A stretch of DNA of 64,000 nt from contig JAXDDX010000015.1 of NCBI GenBank assembly GCA_034670405.1, positions 5,486,001 through 5,550,000 of the forward strand, given 5' to 3'. Each line of letters opens with the position of its first letter. Positions within the stretch are counted from its first letter, which is position 1. Positions 25,651 through 36,347 of the stretch are shown here, piece by piece. The notes beneath the pieces are model-generated. The model was not told the DNA's origin. It searched no databases and was given only the letters and a program-made list of their open reading frames with translations. Source of the DNA: Hoplostethus atlanticus. Taxonomy: Eukaryota; Chordata; Actinopteri; Trachichthyiformes; Trachichthyidae. A program made the translations under genes and the position numbers.

Positions 25651-26039
25651 TTACTACTTTTGACCACTTCAGTGAGTGGATGTTTCATTTGGAGCTAGAT
25701 GCTCCACTAGCCTTTTTTTCCTTCTCTGAAGTAATGGGTTCTTCAAATATATGATCTGTTTTATCTAGTCTCAAATGTCTGATGCGAAAGGCAGCTGTCG
25801 TACCCGAGGTACATCGGTGGTTTCTGCTCCTGGTCCCACTACCCCAGATCGATGAGTCATGAGTAGTGAAGCCAACACATGTGTTATCGTACACACACGG
25901 AGCAGCCAGCTTATAGCATACGCCTAATCATAGAGGTGAAGGAATAATTTAGGCTGCCAGTGATAACACAACATGTTGTAGCTTTCTTACTTTTATTCCT
26001 CATGTTGGCTTTCGGAAGTACTTCATTTTTAAAGTTTTT

Positions 26040-26165
26040 ATATTTTAGGTACTTTAGCATATGCGCGTATCTAGAGCGACTTATTGAGCAGGTAGAAGTT
26101 CGGTGTATTGCTCAAGGACACTTGAGCAATGAGCACAGGGATCAGACCTGTGACCTTTGAGTTAC
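26040..26165 (+). repeat. SINE-like fragment with AGCGACTT core
   Basis: TCTAGAGCGACTTATTGAGC, AGGTAGAAGTTCGGTGTATT, GCTCAAGGACACTTGAGCAA and a later GACCTGTGACCTTTGAGTTA follow the order of a common fish repeat (AGAGCGACTTA, GAGCAGGTAGGGTTAAG.G.CTTGCTCAAGG, then G.GACCTT.G.TTACAG). There is no coding sequence. It lies about 330 bp upstream of the Tc1 fossil and seems unrelated to it. Confidence 0.5.
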
Positions 26166-26496
26166 AGATAACTGACCTTTCAGGACAGTCTTTCTCTCAT
26201 CAGTAGGCTGTCCTGCTGTCGATGTCACACTGCTCAATGACAGCCCTTGAATAGAGAATAAAGACCATATCCATGATGGATAAGAGGCCAGTGCGTGAGA
26301 CTCTGGAAATACATTAATATTCAATTGTGAGTATGAGGACAACCTTCGGCCAACAAGGACAATTCTCGACCTCTTTTAGCCTATGTATTGTCACTCACAC
26401 ATAGCTTAATTGCAAATGATAAGAGGAGGTTACATAGATTGGTGTTTGACTCACTTAGAGAAACGTGATTCTAATGTCATTAAATGACGATGCATG

Positions 26497-27135
26497 GCCA
26501 TCATGATGCTGACCCCTGTCCACCGCCGAAAGCGCCTACAATGGGCACGTGAGAACTGGACCATGGAGCAATGGAAGAAGGTGGCCTGGTCTGATGAATC
26601 ACGTTTTCTTTTACATCATGTGGACGGTTTACCTGGGGAAGAGATGGCACCAGGATGCACTATGGGAAGAAGGCAAGCCGGCGGAGGCAGTGTGATGCTC
26701 TGGTAATGTTCTGCAGGGAAACCTTGGGTCCTGGCATTCATGTGGATGTTACTTTGACACGTACCACCTACCTAAACATTGTTGCAGACCAAGTACACCC
26801 CTTCGCCCTGCCACACTGCAAAAATTGTTCAGGAATGTTTTGAGGAACATGACAAAGAGTTCAAGGTGTTGACTTGGCCTCCAAATTCCCCAGATCTCAA
26901 TCTGATTGAGCATCTGTGGGATGTGCTGGAAAAACAAGTCCGATCCATGGAGGCCCCACCTCGCAACTTCCAGGACTTAAAGGATCTGCTGCTAACGTCT
27001 TGGTGCCAGATACCACAGGACACCTTCAGAGGTCTTGTGGAGTCCATGCCTCGACGGGTCAGAGCTGTTTTGGCGGCACGAGGGGACCTACACAATATTA
27101 GGCAGGTGGTTTTAATGTTATGACTGATCGGTGTA
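26497..27135 (+). pseudogene. Tc1-like transposase fossil with right terminal repeat
   Basis: Translation across frames gives the order of a Tc1 transposase catalytic domain: RRKRLQWARENW, then W..VAWSDESRF (first catalytic Asp), then GGGSVM.W, then the LTWPPNSPDLNLIEHLWDVL block carrying the late catalytic residues, then SMPRRVRAVL.ARG near the C-terminus. A right terminal repeat follows (GTTATGACTGATCGGTGTA ending at 27135). The N-terminal DNA-binding half and the left terminal repeat are missing, and the middle part that normally holds the DNAPCH motif is damaged by frameshifts or deletion (around 26790-26840). It is not functional. It sits inside intron 1 on the same strand as the host gene. 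Confidence 0.9.
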
Positions 27136-28560
27136 AATACCTGCACAATACCACTTCAAAAATATGTTGTCCTTATTGAATAGTATGGAAGTGGTAACTT
27201 CAATACTAGCCGTGAAAACGCGTGTTTGTTTCTGCCACTGATTATTTATACTCAAGGCAGTCAGCATTAATCGTTTAATGTTCATGAACTCAAGTGAAAA
27301 ACCTTGCAATGAATAAGATACGTGAAAGAGAGACTTGAAGTTACCCCCCCACCCAACAATTAGACGCTCTTGCATTTATGTCTATGGCTTTTAATCTAAG
27401 CCGCAATATCTCCCAAGTGGAAGAGCTCATCCAAGTGAACTTCACCTTCTCTGATATTGATTTCCTGTGGAGTGACCTGTATGCATTTGCATGGCTCACT
27501 CGACTACTGCAGGGTCTTCTCATTTTCCGGCGGAGGTTGGCGTGAGATTTAACCTTGTGAGCGTGAAAAGGCAGTTATTGCAGAAAGACTGGATGCAAAA
27601 ATAGCTTAAAGGGATGCACATACTTTGTGGCAAATAAACTCTTTCATACAGTTATGCTTTAGTTTACTGTTGGCTTATTTTCCAGTATTTGGACACATGG
27701 AGGTGAAACCGCTACCAAACATGTCATCATAAAACATTAACCTTCATGCTTGGTGTATTCTTTCAAGATTTTGGCCCTCATTAATTCTCTAGTGGGTGAA
27801 AGTAAAAAGTTTCCTGACTTAAAAATCCTAGCAACCAATGAGCTTTGATTCTGGCTAGAGCAATTTGATCCTCACTAAAGGCATCATCCTGATGAGAATG
27901 AATGATGTTTGTTGTGTTTATAGGGACTAGTCAGACTAGATTTTTAATCTCTGTGGAGCTGAGGCACTGTCCTCTCCCAAGGTCGGCCATTTTATGGGTT
28001 TTCTGCTGCATCAGGTATTTGTGGGAAGCTCAGCTGCTTTGCTCTGCGTGACTGCCTGCCTGCTTGGCATACACAAACTCACTTCCTCTTTTAACTAATG
28101 CACACACACACACATGTATTTTCACACCCACACAGACACATGCATATAAACACACTTAAGTGGGATGGACTGAGCGCAAGCCCTTATGTGACAGGGCGTC
28201 AGTCCTGCATGATTTAAGAAGAGGGGTTTACAGTGAGTGGGAGAGGCCCGGGACATGAGTTGAATTTCAACAGCCAGCCTATGTTTTGCTCCTGCACCAC
28301 ATCTCACCCTGCCGACATGTCCACGTTACACTGTCACCTCCCCGCTGTATTACTCACTCACTCGTTCATAGCGGTTGATTTCATCATGCACTGTAGTCGT
28401 CTGGTCAGAACTCTGTTGGCTGAAATTGATGGGCTCTTGTACAGAGCAGTTGAGGGTGTTCTGTTTCTGTCTAGAGTCACAAAAGTTGGTAATCATCCCA
28501 CACAGGCAGTTGGGAGGAACTTCCTCCTGGGGCATTTTTACTCTGATATACTATATATGA

Positions 28561-28735
28561 ATATGAACTGGAGACTCTAAATTGCCCATAGGTGTGAATA
28601 TGTGTTTGCCTATCTATGTGTTGGCCCTGTGATGGACTGGTGGCCTATCCAGGGCGTTTCCCTGCCGTCCACCTAATGCATGCTGGGATAGGCTCCAGTG
28701 CGATATCTCAGGGTGCCGATGGTCATGTGGAAGAA
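28561..28735 (+). repeat. Common fish interspersed repeat
   Basis: GACTCTAAATTGCCCATAGG, TGTGAATATGTGTTTGCC, GGCCCTGTGATGGACTGGTG, GCCTATCCAGGGCGTTTCC and ATGCTGGGATAGGCTCCAG are the successive blocks of an extremely common teleost repeat (TAAATTGCCC..GTGATGGACTGG..GCTGGGATAGGCTCCAG). The ends and parent family are not clear from this copy. Confidence 0.65.
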
Positions 28736-28794
28736 ACTTGGGGAAGATGATGCATTTCAACGACTGCCCCACTCCCCCAGCATTTCAAAATTAC

Positions 28795-28915
28795 ACTGAT
28801 TGGCCCAAGAGGGGCGCTACAATTACAGGTCAAAGAAAGGTGACATGACGATTGGCCCAGAAGGGAGACTGCATCATTCATGATTCATGTTTACTGTTGC
28901 CATGTTATTTTTAGA
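28795..28915 (+). repeat. Interspersed repeat, copy 1 of 2
   Basis: The part GGGAGA.TGCATCATTCATGA, followed by ACTGTTGCCATGTTATT, matches 35605-35690 (GGGAGATTTCATCATTCATT then GACTGTTGCCTTGTTG) in the same orientation. Each is preceded by an ATTGGCC motif. The family is not named. Confidence 0.55.
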
Positions 28916-30031
28916 ACAATGGCCACTGAATCACTACAAATGGAAAATCTGCCAGACGCAATGTAAGATGCAATTTCGAGACAATCCGGTACAGCAAAAC
29001 TAAGCAGTGTCTGAGTTTGTAAATGGATGAATTGAATTTGATCTGTTATTTTACATCTTTCATCTATTTTTATATCTGAGTATTATGTGTTTTTGATTAA
29101 ACTGTACACCAGAGGACCAGGGATTATGTATCCAAGTTATCTCCCTCTGATTCAGAACCAGCTGCTTTTGCTGGTTGTGATCCACACCTCCTTCCCATAT
29201 CTCCTCTCCTGGCATCCGCCTCCTGGGATTACAGCGCATAGCCGTAGACTATGACAGAAAACAGGCTGTGTGTGTTTTTCTGTCCTCCCCTGTTTTTATT
29301 GGGTCATTCCTGTTGTGTTCCTGTCATTTGTTTTCATCTGTTGACGCCACATTTGGATTTCATTGGGAGGTTGTCATATGGTTGGTCGCATTATAGCAAT
29401 AATACCTGAGAGGGCGTTGTGATTATGGGTGCAGTGGTGATGCATTAGGTAGGAGGCATAGCTGAGTACTGTTGACAACCCCAAAGTCGCCATAATCACA
29501 GTAAAGAATGTACGCACGGGTATTACTGGCTAAAACTACCCATTAACTGTTTTATGTCATGGTCTGGGAGAATACTGAATTCTCATTGGTGGCTGTCCAT
29601 TAAATTTGTTTGTTGAAGGCATCTCTGATGCAGTTATGAATTGATGTATTAATTCTAAATTAATGCTATGGATAGGTCTAGTTTAGACAACCACTACACA
29701 AGCAACAACACTATTTTCTGCTATCAATAGATTACACCTTTGGTGCCAATGTTATCTGCACATGATAAGAAGTTACATGGTCACATCTTCCCAGTTCACA
29801 CATTCACAATTATGCCACTGATTAGCCATGAAAATGAATGACCACTTTTTATTTTTCATCAATGGCGTTTGGCAGCGGTTATAAGTGTGCTACTGAATGT
29901 CTGGGAGCTGTTAAGTTCTCCATTTTTGCATAATCTTTGCCTCACAATCTTTGCTAAGCACTAGCCATCAGTTTACTTCCAACTTGGGGACACAACCTGT
30001 TATTTTTACATGTTGTTTGCTTTGGCATGGT

Positions 30032-30039
30032 GTGGTATA
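30032..30039. repeat. hAT target-site duplication, left copy
   Basis: GTGGTATA, identical to 31572-31579 on the other side of the hAT element. Confidence 0.9.
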
Positions 30040-31571
30040 TAGGGCTGCAACGATTCGTCGACGTAGTTGACAACGTAAATACATTGTGTGTATATTCATG
30101 ATCGACGCGTCATTTTGTGTTGAACTTGGCGGAGGCGATCACAGTTAACATGGCGGAGGAAACAAAACGCATTCAAAGTTTGGGAATTTTTTCAAGAACA
30201 ACCCAATAAATGTGTGCTGTGTTCTGTCTGCAAGACGAAAATGGCGTATCATGGCAGCACATCTGCCATGCACGGGCGTGCCAGAGCACAGGCTCATTCA
30301 GGATGTTATGACATGGTGGAACAGCACCTTCTATATGTTGAGTCGCCTACTTGAACAAAGATGGCCTGTGACGGCAACACTCTCTGATCCTGCTGTGACA
30401 CAGCGAGGCAAACAATACCTCCAATCTGAAAAGCGATGGAGCAATGGAGCCTGCTGGAAGAGCTTGAGCAAGCGCTCAGGTCCTTTGAATGTGCGACTGT
30501 CTACCTCAGTGGGGAGAAGTATGTGACAGAGTCCGCTCTCCCACCACTCATTAAAGGGCTTCTGAACACAGACAGCCTTTTAAACAGCTCCAGAGCAGGA
30601 ATTCCAGGCTGCTGCTGCACAGCATATTTCCACAAGATGGATGGAGGAGATGTGTTTCACTGATGACGATGCTTCAAACATACAGATCATTTCAGCTGCC
30701 TTTGACCCAAGATTTCGCAAGCTGAAATTCCTGACACCAGAGGAAGGTCTCAAAGTTCAACTTAAAGTGCAAGTGAAGAGAAGGGAGGGAGGTGAGGCAG
30801 ACCAGCGCCATGCCAATGTGGCCCCTGCCCAAGATGTCATAGAACCAAAGAGGGCTGTCTCTCTGTTGGACTCTTTGATGGGGTCAGACTCTGACCAAAA
30901 CACTGAGGAGGACAATGGCAATGGAGAAGATGTCCTCATCCAACTGGTGAGAAATTAAGTGCTAATGTACTTTGGAGAGCAGCCTCTCCCAAAGATGGAG
31001 AACTCACTCAAGTGGTGGGAAACAAATAAGCCCAGATTCCCCACACTGGCAAAGCTGGCAAAATCTTTCCTGTGAGTTCCTGCCACATCTACCCCAGCCG
31101 AGCGCCTCTTCTCTGCAGCAGGGAACATTGTAACTAAGAAAAGAGCCAGCCTGACTGCAGAGCATGTTGATATGCTCATGTTTCTACACTACAACATTGG
31201 ACTCAAGTAAAAACTAAAACAAATTACCTCTGAAACCATTTGCACTTAAAAATGATTTATTTATTTTTGTATGATTTTATTGTTGTTTTTATATCGGTTT
31301 TATTAAGTATTATCTCTGAGAATGTGGTTCTCATCACCTGCCTTAATAGTTATGAGCCCCTAGTACTAGCTTTGTTCAGTCTAGTTCAAATTGCTTGTTT
31401 CAGTAGCAATTACAATGTTTTGATTTGTTTTATTTATGTGCAATAAAGTTTTTTAATTTTCCATTGAAAAGTGTGTGTTTTTGGTAAGTTAATCGTTTAG
31501 ATTAGTCAACTAATCAATAAAATAGTCGATAGATTTGTCGATTATGAAAATAATCATTAGTTGCAGCCCTA
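30040..31571 (+). mobile_element. hAT DNA transposon, 1,532 bp, internally deleted
   Basis: The ends are perfect 12-bp inverted repeats (TAGGGCTGCAAC at 30040-30051, complement at 31560-31571) and the element is flanked by an exact 8-bp direct duplication GTGGTATA, both diagnostic of the hAT superfamily. Inside are remains of a BED-finger transposase, and an AATAAA at 31441-31446 near the right end. At 1.5 kb it is clearly shorter than a full autonomous element with a transposase of 600 or more codons. The intact target duplication shows that the boundaries are complete and that the deletion is internal. Confidence 0.95.
30172..31210 (+). pseudogene. hAT transposase (BED-finger, Ac/ZBED type), broken
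   Basis: Read across frames it shows, in order, a BED finger start (FKVWEFFQE then CVLCSVCKTK, about 30172-30270), a jump straight to the catalytic-domain segment with TWWNSTFYMLSRLLEQRWPV (about 30330), SLLEELEQALRSFE (30440), the IISAAFDPRFRKLKFL block (30690) and the C-terminal hAT dimerisation region with TSTPAERLFSAAGNIVTKK (about 31090-31140), ending at TAA 31208-31210. The text between the BED finger and the TWWNST segment is largely deleted, there are several frame changes, and a TGA interrupts the frame just before the TSTPAERLF motif. It cannot make a transposase. No sign of domestication is visible. Confidence 0.9.
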
Positions 31572-31579
31572 GTGGTATA
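31572..31579. repeat. hAT target-site duplication, right copy
   Basis: GTGGTATA, identical to 30032-30039. Confidence 0.9.
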
Positions 31580-31661
31580 TTGTACAAAATGGTCAATATA
31601 TTGGTCAATTTAGCTTTGTAAAGGGCTCTATAACTGTGTTTTGAAGTACTACGAGAATAAC

Positions 31662-31695
<34 letters not shown>
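31662..31695 (+). repeat. (TTA)n microsatellite
   Basis: About eleven uninterrupted TAT/TTA units just downstream of the hAT element. Confidence 0.95.
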
Positions 31696-32779
31696 GGTTA
31701 AACTTGCACCCAATTAATTTGGTAACAAGGTTGTGACTTGTCGGAGGTCTGGAAGTATTTTTAGCTGCATCCAGCAGCTAGTCTAAGTCATTCTGTTGGT
31801 CAGTCTATTGGGCTCCAAAATGTGAAAACCCCCACTGTGCCTGTACAACCGCGGGCAGCAGACTTTCATGCAGGGCTCCCAGGGTTGGCACAAGATACAA
31901 ACATTTTAAACCCAGCAAGCACAGAACGTTTACATTGGTTTTTTAGCCGTTTTGCTTACTCAACTGCTTTTGGCGATGCACCTATAAGATGTTAAATAAT
32001 AACCAAGTAATGGCTACACCTGGTTACCCCCTCTATGTATTGTTATATATTAGAAATAAAAATGCGGAAACTGATTTGTTTGTGTTTCCAAAGATAGTTT
32101 TACAGCGTGACATTTTATTTCCTTTGTACATTAGGTTATTAGATTGCTATGGATGCAGACATCTGCAACGCTGTGCGATCTATTGGCATCTTTGCTTGGC
32201 TTGAAGAGATTCAAAGCCTTTCTACTGTGCGTGCGAACAAACACTGTGTTTAGTTTACCGACTTTTTCCTTGGTCCAACATTACCATAACGGGGGGGCGG
32301 TATTGGCACATTTTTAATGGTGGAGACCACCAAGTCATGTACCATACTGCCTTTCTAAAATGTCTTTGTCACACAAAGTGACTTTTCTTTTGAAATCCCA
32401 CGATTATCGTGTGGAGGCGGATGACTTTCATCCGGGTTCCTGGGTTCTATTCCTGGAGTGCCTGCACTAGTCTGGTCACATCTTATCACAAATTATGTGC
32501 TCTTTTTTTTGTATAACACTGTCAGTAACTCTCTGACTGAACGCAGTACTGTGTTGTAGATAAATTGTCTCAACATTTGAAATTGAAATTATTAGTCCGC
32601 CATGGGAATTCTGGGTTGAGGATAGCCCTAGTGAGTCCCATGACCATCGGCTATCAGGGCAGCCAATTTTGGTTGTTGACTGTTGATCCACACTTGATGT
32701 GTTACACCAAAGTGAAATCCTACTTCAAAAGCGTCCATCAGCATGTTTTATTTGATCTGTGAGCTACAAACGCACAATT

Positions 32780-33110
32780 AATGATTTTCTCTTCTTCTCT
32801 TTCTCTTCCTTCTCTCTCTCTCTCTCTCTCCACTCTTCTGTCTCTCTCATCCCATTCCCATATTAATTCTCCCTCTCACCTCCCTGTCCTCCCTCTCCCC
32901 ACACATCTTTTCTCACAGTCCTTTCTCTTCTCTCATTATTCCTCACATACTTCTCTCCCTCTGCTTTTTTTCTCCCCCATCATCCTCCCTCCCTCTACTA
33001 CATGTGATTTCTCTTACCTCATTCGTCTTTCTCCCTCCTGGTCTACCTCTTCACATCCTCCCCCCTCCCACCTTTTCCCCCCTCCCTCCCTCCCTCTCTG
33101 GAAGGCTGCT
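32780..33110 (+). repeat. Long pyrimidine-rich tract before exon 2
   Basis: More than 300 bp are dominated by C and T on the + strand, including a (TC)n run near 32811-32831 and several CCCTCC blocks, and the tract ends just before the acceptor at 33118. It acts as an unusually long polypyrimidine tract for exon 2, and such mirror-like tracts can also form triplex (H-DNA). The long open frames here (132 codons, Ser/Leu/Pro-rich) are an artefact of the composition. Confidence 0.8.
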
Positions 33111-33118
33111 CATTGCAG

Positions 33119-33225
33119 TGAGTCAGTATCATGGAGGCAGGCAGCGGGGCTGCTGCAGTGGTGGGGAGTGCAGCACTAGGACTGCTGGGAGCCACATCTT
33201 CATCCAGCCATGACATCTTGGACAG
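33119..33225 (+). CDS. arhgap32: arhgap32 exon 2, contains the start codon (CDS 33131-33225)
   Basis: The acceptor CATTGCAG (33111-33118) follows a long pyrimidine tract and the donor GACAG/GTAAGA follows 33225. An in-frame TGA occupies 33119-33121 and the ATG at 33131 has A at -3 and G at +4, so this ATG is the natural start. It encodes 31 codons plus two bases: MEAGSGAAAVVGSAALG, a small-residue-rich stretch, then SSSSHDILD. The phase-2 end joins exactly to the single base that opens exon 3. The peptide does not resemble the mammalian long-isoform start (which begins METES), so it is either a fish-specific first coding exon or an alternative one. The exon call is good; its membership in arhgap32 is inferred from strand, phase and position. 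Confidence 0.7.
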
Positions 33226-33377
33226 GTAAGAGCACCAGACTGGGCCTGCAGCCTCGGGAACAGACTGCCCAGCACGTTTTACATCAGGGAAGAGGGGAGG
33301 AAGAGTGTGTGTGAGAAAGGGACCACACCTAAGATTTTGGTGATAGGTTTGGTGAGCGTGCTGGTTTGTTTATAGTA

Positions 33378-33380
<3 letters not shown>

Positions 33381-33446
<66 letters not shown>
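33381..33446 (+). repeat. (GT)33 microsatellite
   Basis: An uninterrupted run of 33 GT units starting about 155 bp downstream of exon 2. Likely polymorphic and able to adopt Z-DNA. Confidence 0.97.
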
Positions 33447-33449
<3 letters not shown>

Positions 33450-33567
33450 AGGCACATCTTATACTTTGTGTGTGTGTCTTTTTGTGTTACATCAGGCACA
33501 CTTGCTGTATGTACAACAAATGTGCTCAGGTTTTGACAGTCAAGGGAGTGCTAGCTGGTGTGTGCTA

Positions 33568-33632
33568 GTTTGTGTGTGTGTGTGTGTGTGTTGGAGTTTG
33601 TGTGTGTGTGTTGGAGTTTGTGTGTGTGTTGA
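33568..33632 (+). repeat. GT tract with TTGGAGTT minisatellite units
   Basis: Runs of GT are punctuated by a repeated TTGGAGTTTGTG motif (two full units and a partial third), giving a compound microsatellite/minisatellite. Confidence 0.8.
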
Positions 33633-33708
33633 CTGTAGTGGTGGGGGGGGTGTTACTTGGCTTCCTCTATGCCTCAAGGAGAAATGACACCAGGGTATGC
33701 GCAGGCAG

Positions 33709-33736
33709 GGGAGGAGGAGGAGGAGGAGGAGGAGGG
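33709..33736 (+). repeat. (GGA)n microsatellite
   Basis: About nine GGA/AGG units in a purine-only run. Confidence 0.95.
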
Positions 33737-33799
33737 AGTGGTAGACGTGCCTGAGCGCTGTAGCTGAGCCGAGAGGGTGAGCTTGCACAATTACCTCGT

Positions 33800-33825
33800 A
33801 CCCCCCCCCCCCACCCCCACCCCCA
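33800..33825 (+). repeat. C-rich run
   Basis: A run of C interrupted by single A bases (CCCCCACCCCCACCCCC type). The complementary G-rich strand has several runs of five or more G and could form a G-quadruplex. Confidence 0.85.
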
Positions 33826-34630
33826 AGCCGTAGAAACTCTGCAACAGCCATCACTAACTGTCACCACTGGAAACCCTCATTCAGATTTACCTTATTGACG
33901 GAGCTAGTTGCTCCCAGCTCCAACAGCCGTAGCCTCCACTGAGGGGCCAAGTATATCAGCTTTCAGCTAATTACGTCATCGCTACAGCTGGACACCCACA
34001 GCCGGGCACTGTCAACACACACACACACACATTCGCAGACAAACCGACTACATCGCAGGGATGTTTAAGCACCAACACTTTCTCACACTTTCATGCGGTG
34101 TATGCACACACAACAAACTAACCCTAACCCCAGTAATCTTAGTTGTCATCATATTTTTCTCTGCAAGTCGAGATAGTGCCTAGTGTCTGACAGAGGCACT
34201 GGGAGAACTGGGAGCACTGGGAGGTGCTATTGGGATATCAGTGATCTCCTGTTTATTCCCATTGTTACATTCCATGCCAGTGACGTATCACTGATCTCCC
34301 ATACGAGGGTTCTCCTTTGCCAGAAACACAACTAAAGATGAAAATCAGGGTTGTTGTGAGCGCTGGTCTGGCGAGACTTATTTGGCTTTCATTTCAATAC
34401 CATTTCCATTTTCCCTTATTACAAATTCTGGCTGGTGAGGATAAATTTAAACCAGGCTGTTCTGAAATATACTGCCTGCGGGCTTGTAAAATGTACATCC
34501 CTGTCACAACTGTTCCCTTGCCATCCAACCAACTAGCCAATGGTTGCTCACTCACTTTCACTATGTGACACGCCCCTTCTTTTCTGCTCTACCTTATTGC
34601 CAGGGGACCCTGATTCACATTTTTTCCCAC

Positions 34631-34631
<1 letters not shown>

Positions 34632-34662
<31 letters not shown>
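34632..34662 (+). repeat. (GT)n microsatellite
   Basis: About fifteen GT units in intron 2. Confidence 0.95.
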
Positions 34663-34666
<4 letters not shown>

Positions 34667-34851
34667 GTACATCTGTCCATGTTTTTGCACACGTGTTGGG
34701 AATTGGCCAATTTTTTTTTTGGGTGGATTACAGTGAAGGATAACCCCCCCTCCCCCTCCCGGTCCTGAACTGGGTCTAAATCCTGCGCTGGGGTTACCAT
34801 GGCAGCAGCAGCTTAGCATACATTAGACACTGGCCCAACATTGCAACTGTG

Positions 34852-34961
34852 TGTGAGAGAGAGTGAAAAGAAGAGAAAAGAAAAGATAAGAGCGAAAGGG
34901 GGGAAGTGAAAGAAGGAGAGGAGTGAGGGAACTGCAGAGGGAAGAAGGGAAAGGGAAGACA
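34852..34961 (+). repeat. Purine-rich tract
   Basis: About 110 bp made almost entirely of A and G (GAGAGAG, GAAAAGAAGAGAAAAG, GGGAAGAAGGGAAAGGG). A shorter (GA)n run follows at about 35209-35226. Low complexity, no coding sense. Confidence 0.8.
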
Positions 34962-35604
34962 TATTTGTTTGCTCCTGCTCAGTAAACGATGTAATGATTC
35001 TGGGTGAAAACGCGCGCTTTTGTCTGTTGTCCATTGCAGTGTATTATTCCTTTTATCAGAGACGGCAGGGAGGAAGTTTGGGCCAGGGCTAGTGCATTAT
35101 AAAAGTTGCATGGTGTGATGCCTGGCGGAGAGGGATGGATGAGCGGATCAACGGGCAGGGCTGAGGAAGGCGTATTGGGGACACAAGCCCCCCAGGAGGT
35201 GACACACAGAGAGAGAGAGAGAGAGAATAAAAACAGTTGCAAAATTGTATACCGTTTCTCGTTCCCTAATCCAGTCAGACAGACGAGCCCACAACAGAGC
35301 AGTGCTCTGCAGGGGCCCATGCCAGCTACCGGGCTCCTCTTGAATCTATAACTAATAGATCACAAAGCTGCGACTTCAGGGCGTAGGCTGGTTAGGGGTG
35401 TAGCATTCCACTTGTGTATGCCGGTACACAGGCTGGGTTGTTATTTTTGAGGATATTAACAGTTAGCCAGGGGAGATACGGGAACATTTCTTTTCTCGTG
35501 TGGAGTCCGAGGTCAACATGCTGAATTACTTGTATTTGTGTTTGTCCACATAGCTCAGGATTGTATTTTGATGAATCACATCTCTCCACAGCCTTCCAAC
35601 ATTT

Positions 35605-35690
35605 TACAGGCCAAAACGAGGAGACACGTCACCAATTGGCCGTGAGGGAGATTTCATCATTCATTGGGGACTACATGTTGACTGTTGCCT
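35605..35690 (+). repeat. Interspersed repeat, copy 2 of 2
   Basis: Counterpart of 28795-28915: ATTGGCC, GAGGGAGATTTCATCATTCA and GACTGTTGCCTTGTTG in the same order and orientation. Confidence 0.55.
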
Positions 35691-35907
35691 TGTTGATAGA
35701 GGCATCTGTGGCAGTAGCTGGTATAGAAATACAGTAATCAAGCTTTGACGCATTAGGGTGGGTTGCACCACCAAGGATTAACTTTTAACCTGGATGAAAT
35801 CATGGTTAATCAATAAATTCTGTTGCATCAAACTTTAAACCTAGTATAAGACTAATCATGATTTAGATTTAACCTGCTGTTAAATCAGTTTAGTTTTTCC
35901 TCTTTAA

Positions 35908-36252
35908 AGCTGCATTATGGAACGTTTTTATGAAAAAATACAGTCTAGTTCATGAAGTGGGGCTGCGACAGAGAAGACTGGCCCCTCCCCCTTCATTGAG
36001 CCGCTGTAGTTTCACTCCAATCACCCCAATGAAGTTGTAAAGTCTGTAGGTACACTGACGGGAAACTTTTCTCCGAGCACAGGAAGTGACGAATCGAAAC
36101 TTACGAGCCGAACGTGCACAGCCACGAACCAGCAGTGAGCTATCGCTACAGAAAGCTATGGGTAGTGAAGTCTTAAAAAATACAAACAGTTACCTCTCGC
36201 TGCCACTTGGGGCCGCCAAACACTAAATTACGGAAAGTTACGTAGTGCAGGT
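35908..36252 (+). mobile_element. TTAA-flanked MITE (piggyBac-like), 345 bp
   Basis: The left end AGCTGCATTATG and the complement of the right end ACCTGCACTACG form an imperfect terminal inverted repeat, and TTAA lies immediately outside both ends (35904-35907 and 36253-36256), the target-site signature of piggyBac elements. There is no transposase. A second, inverted and truncated copy lies at 50125-50265, sharing the CGGCCCCAAGTGGCAGC and GGCTCGTAAGTTTC segments. The element is inserted into older repeat-like DNA (a GGTTGCACCACCAAGGATTA segment begins near 35761). Confidence 0.8.
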
Positions 36253-36347
36253 TTAAATGTAGATGAACTTTAATACAGTTGCTTGAAAACTTTAAATTCC
36301 AATTTAACTCTGATTAGGGGTTAACTTGAAACTGACTGTAGAGGTGG

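Larger units (their letters stand above)
7343..33118 (+). other. arhgap32: Intron 1 of arhgap32 (about 25.8 kb)
   Basis: This is the DNA between the donor after 7342 and the acceptor CATTGCAG at 33111-33118. No exon of arhgap32 or of another gene is supported in it. The frames of 60-181 codons (the longest is on the minus strand at 18774-19319) have no family motif and no plausible splice context. It contains the transposon fossils and tandem repeats listed separately. At 8661 a TTAA followed by AGGGGAACACCGG resembles the start of another common fish TTAA-type element, but I cannot find its other end. Confidence 0.55.

Noticed and set aside
32405..32465. tRNA-like stretch with a GGGTTCTATTCCTGG B-box resemblance
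   Set aside because: No A box at the right distance and no cloverleaf can be drawn; at most a worn SINE head.
32781..33179. 132-codon Ser/Leu/Pro-rich frame
   Set aside because: Produced by the pyrimidine tract upstream of exon 2; it runs into the real exon in the wrong frame.
33385..33867. Cys/Val-rich and Gly-rich frames
   Set aside because: Translations of GT, GGA and C-run microsatellites.
34108..34130. CTAACCCTAACCCC, telomere-like
   Set aside because: Fewer than three units; not an interstitial telomeric array.
35094..35110. TTATAAAAG resembling a TATA box
   Set aside because: No CpG enrichment, first-exon donor or coding exon follows at a sensible distance.
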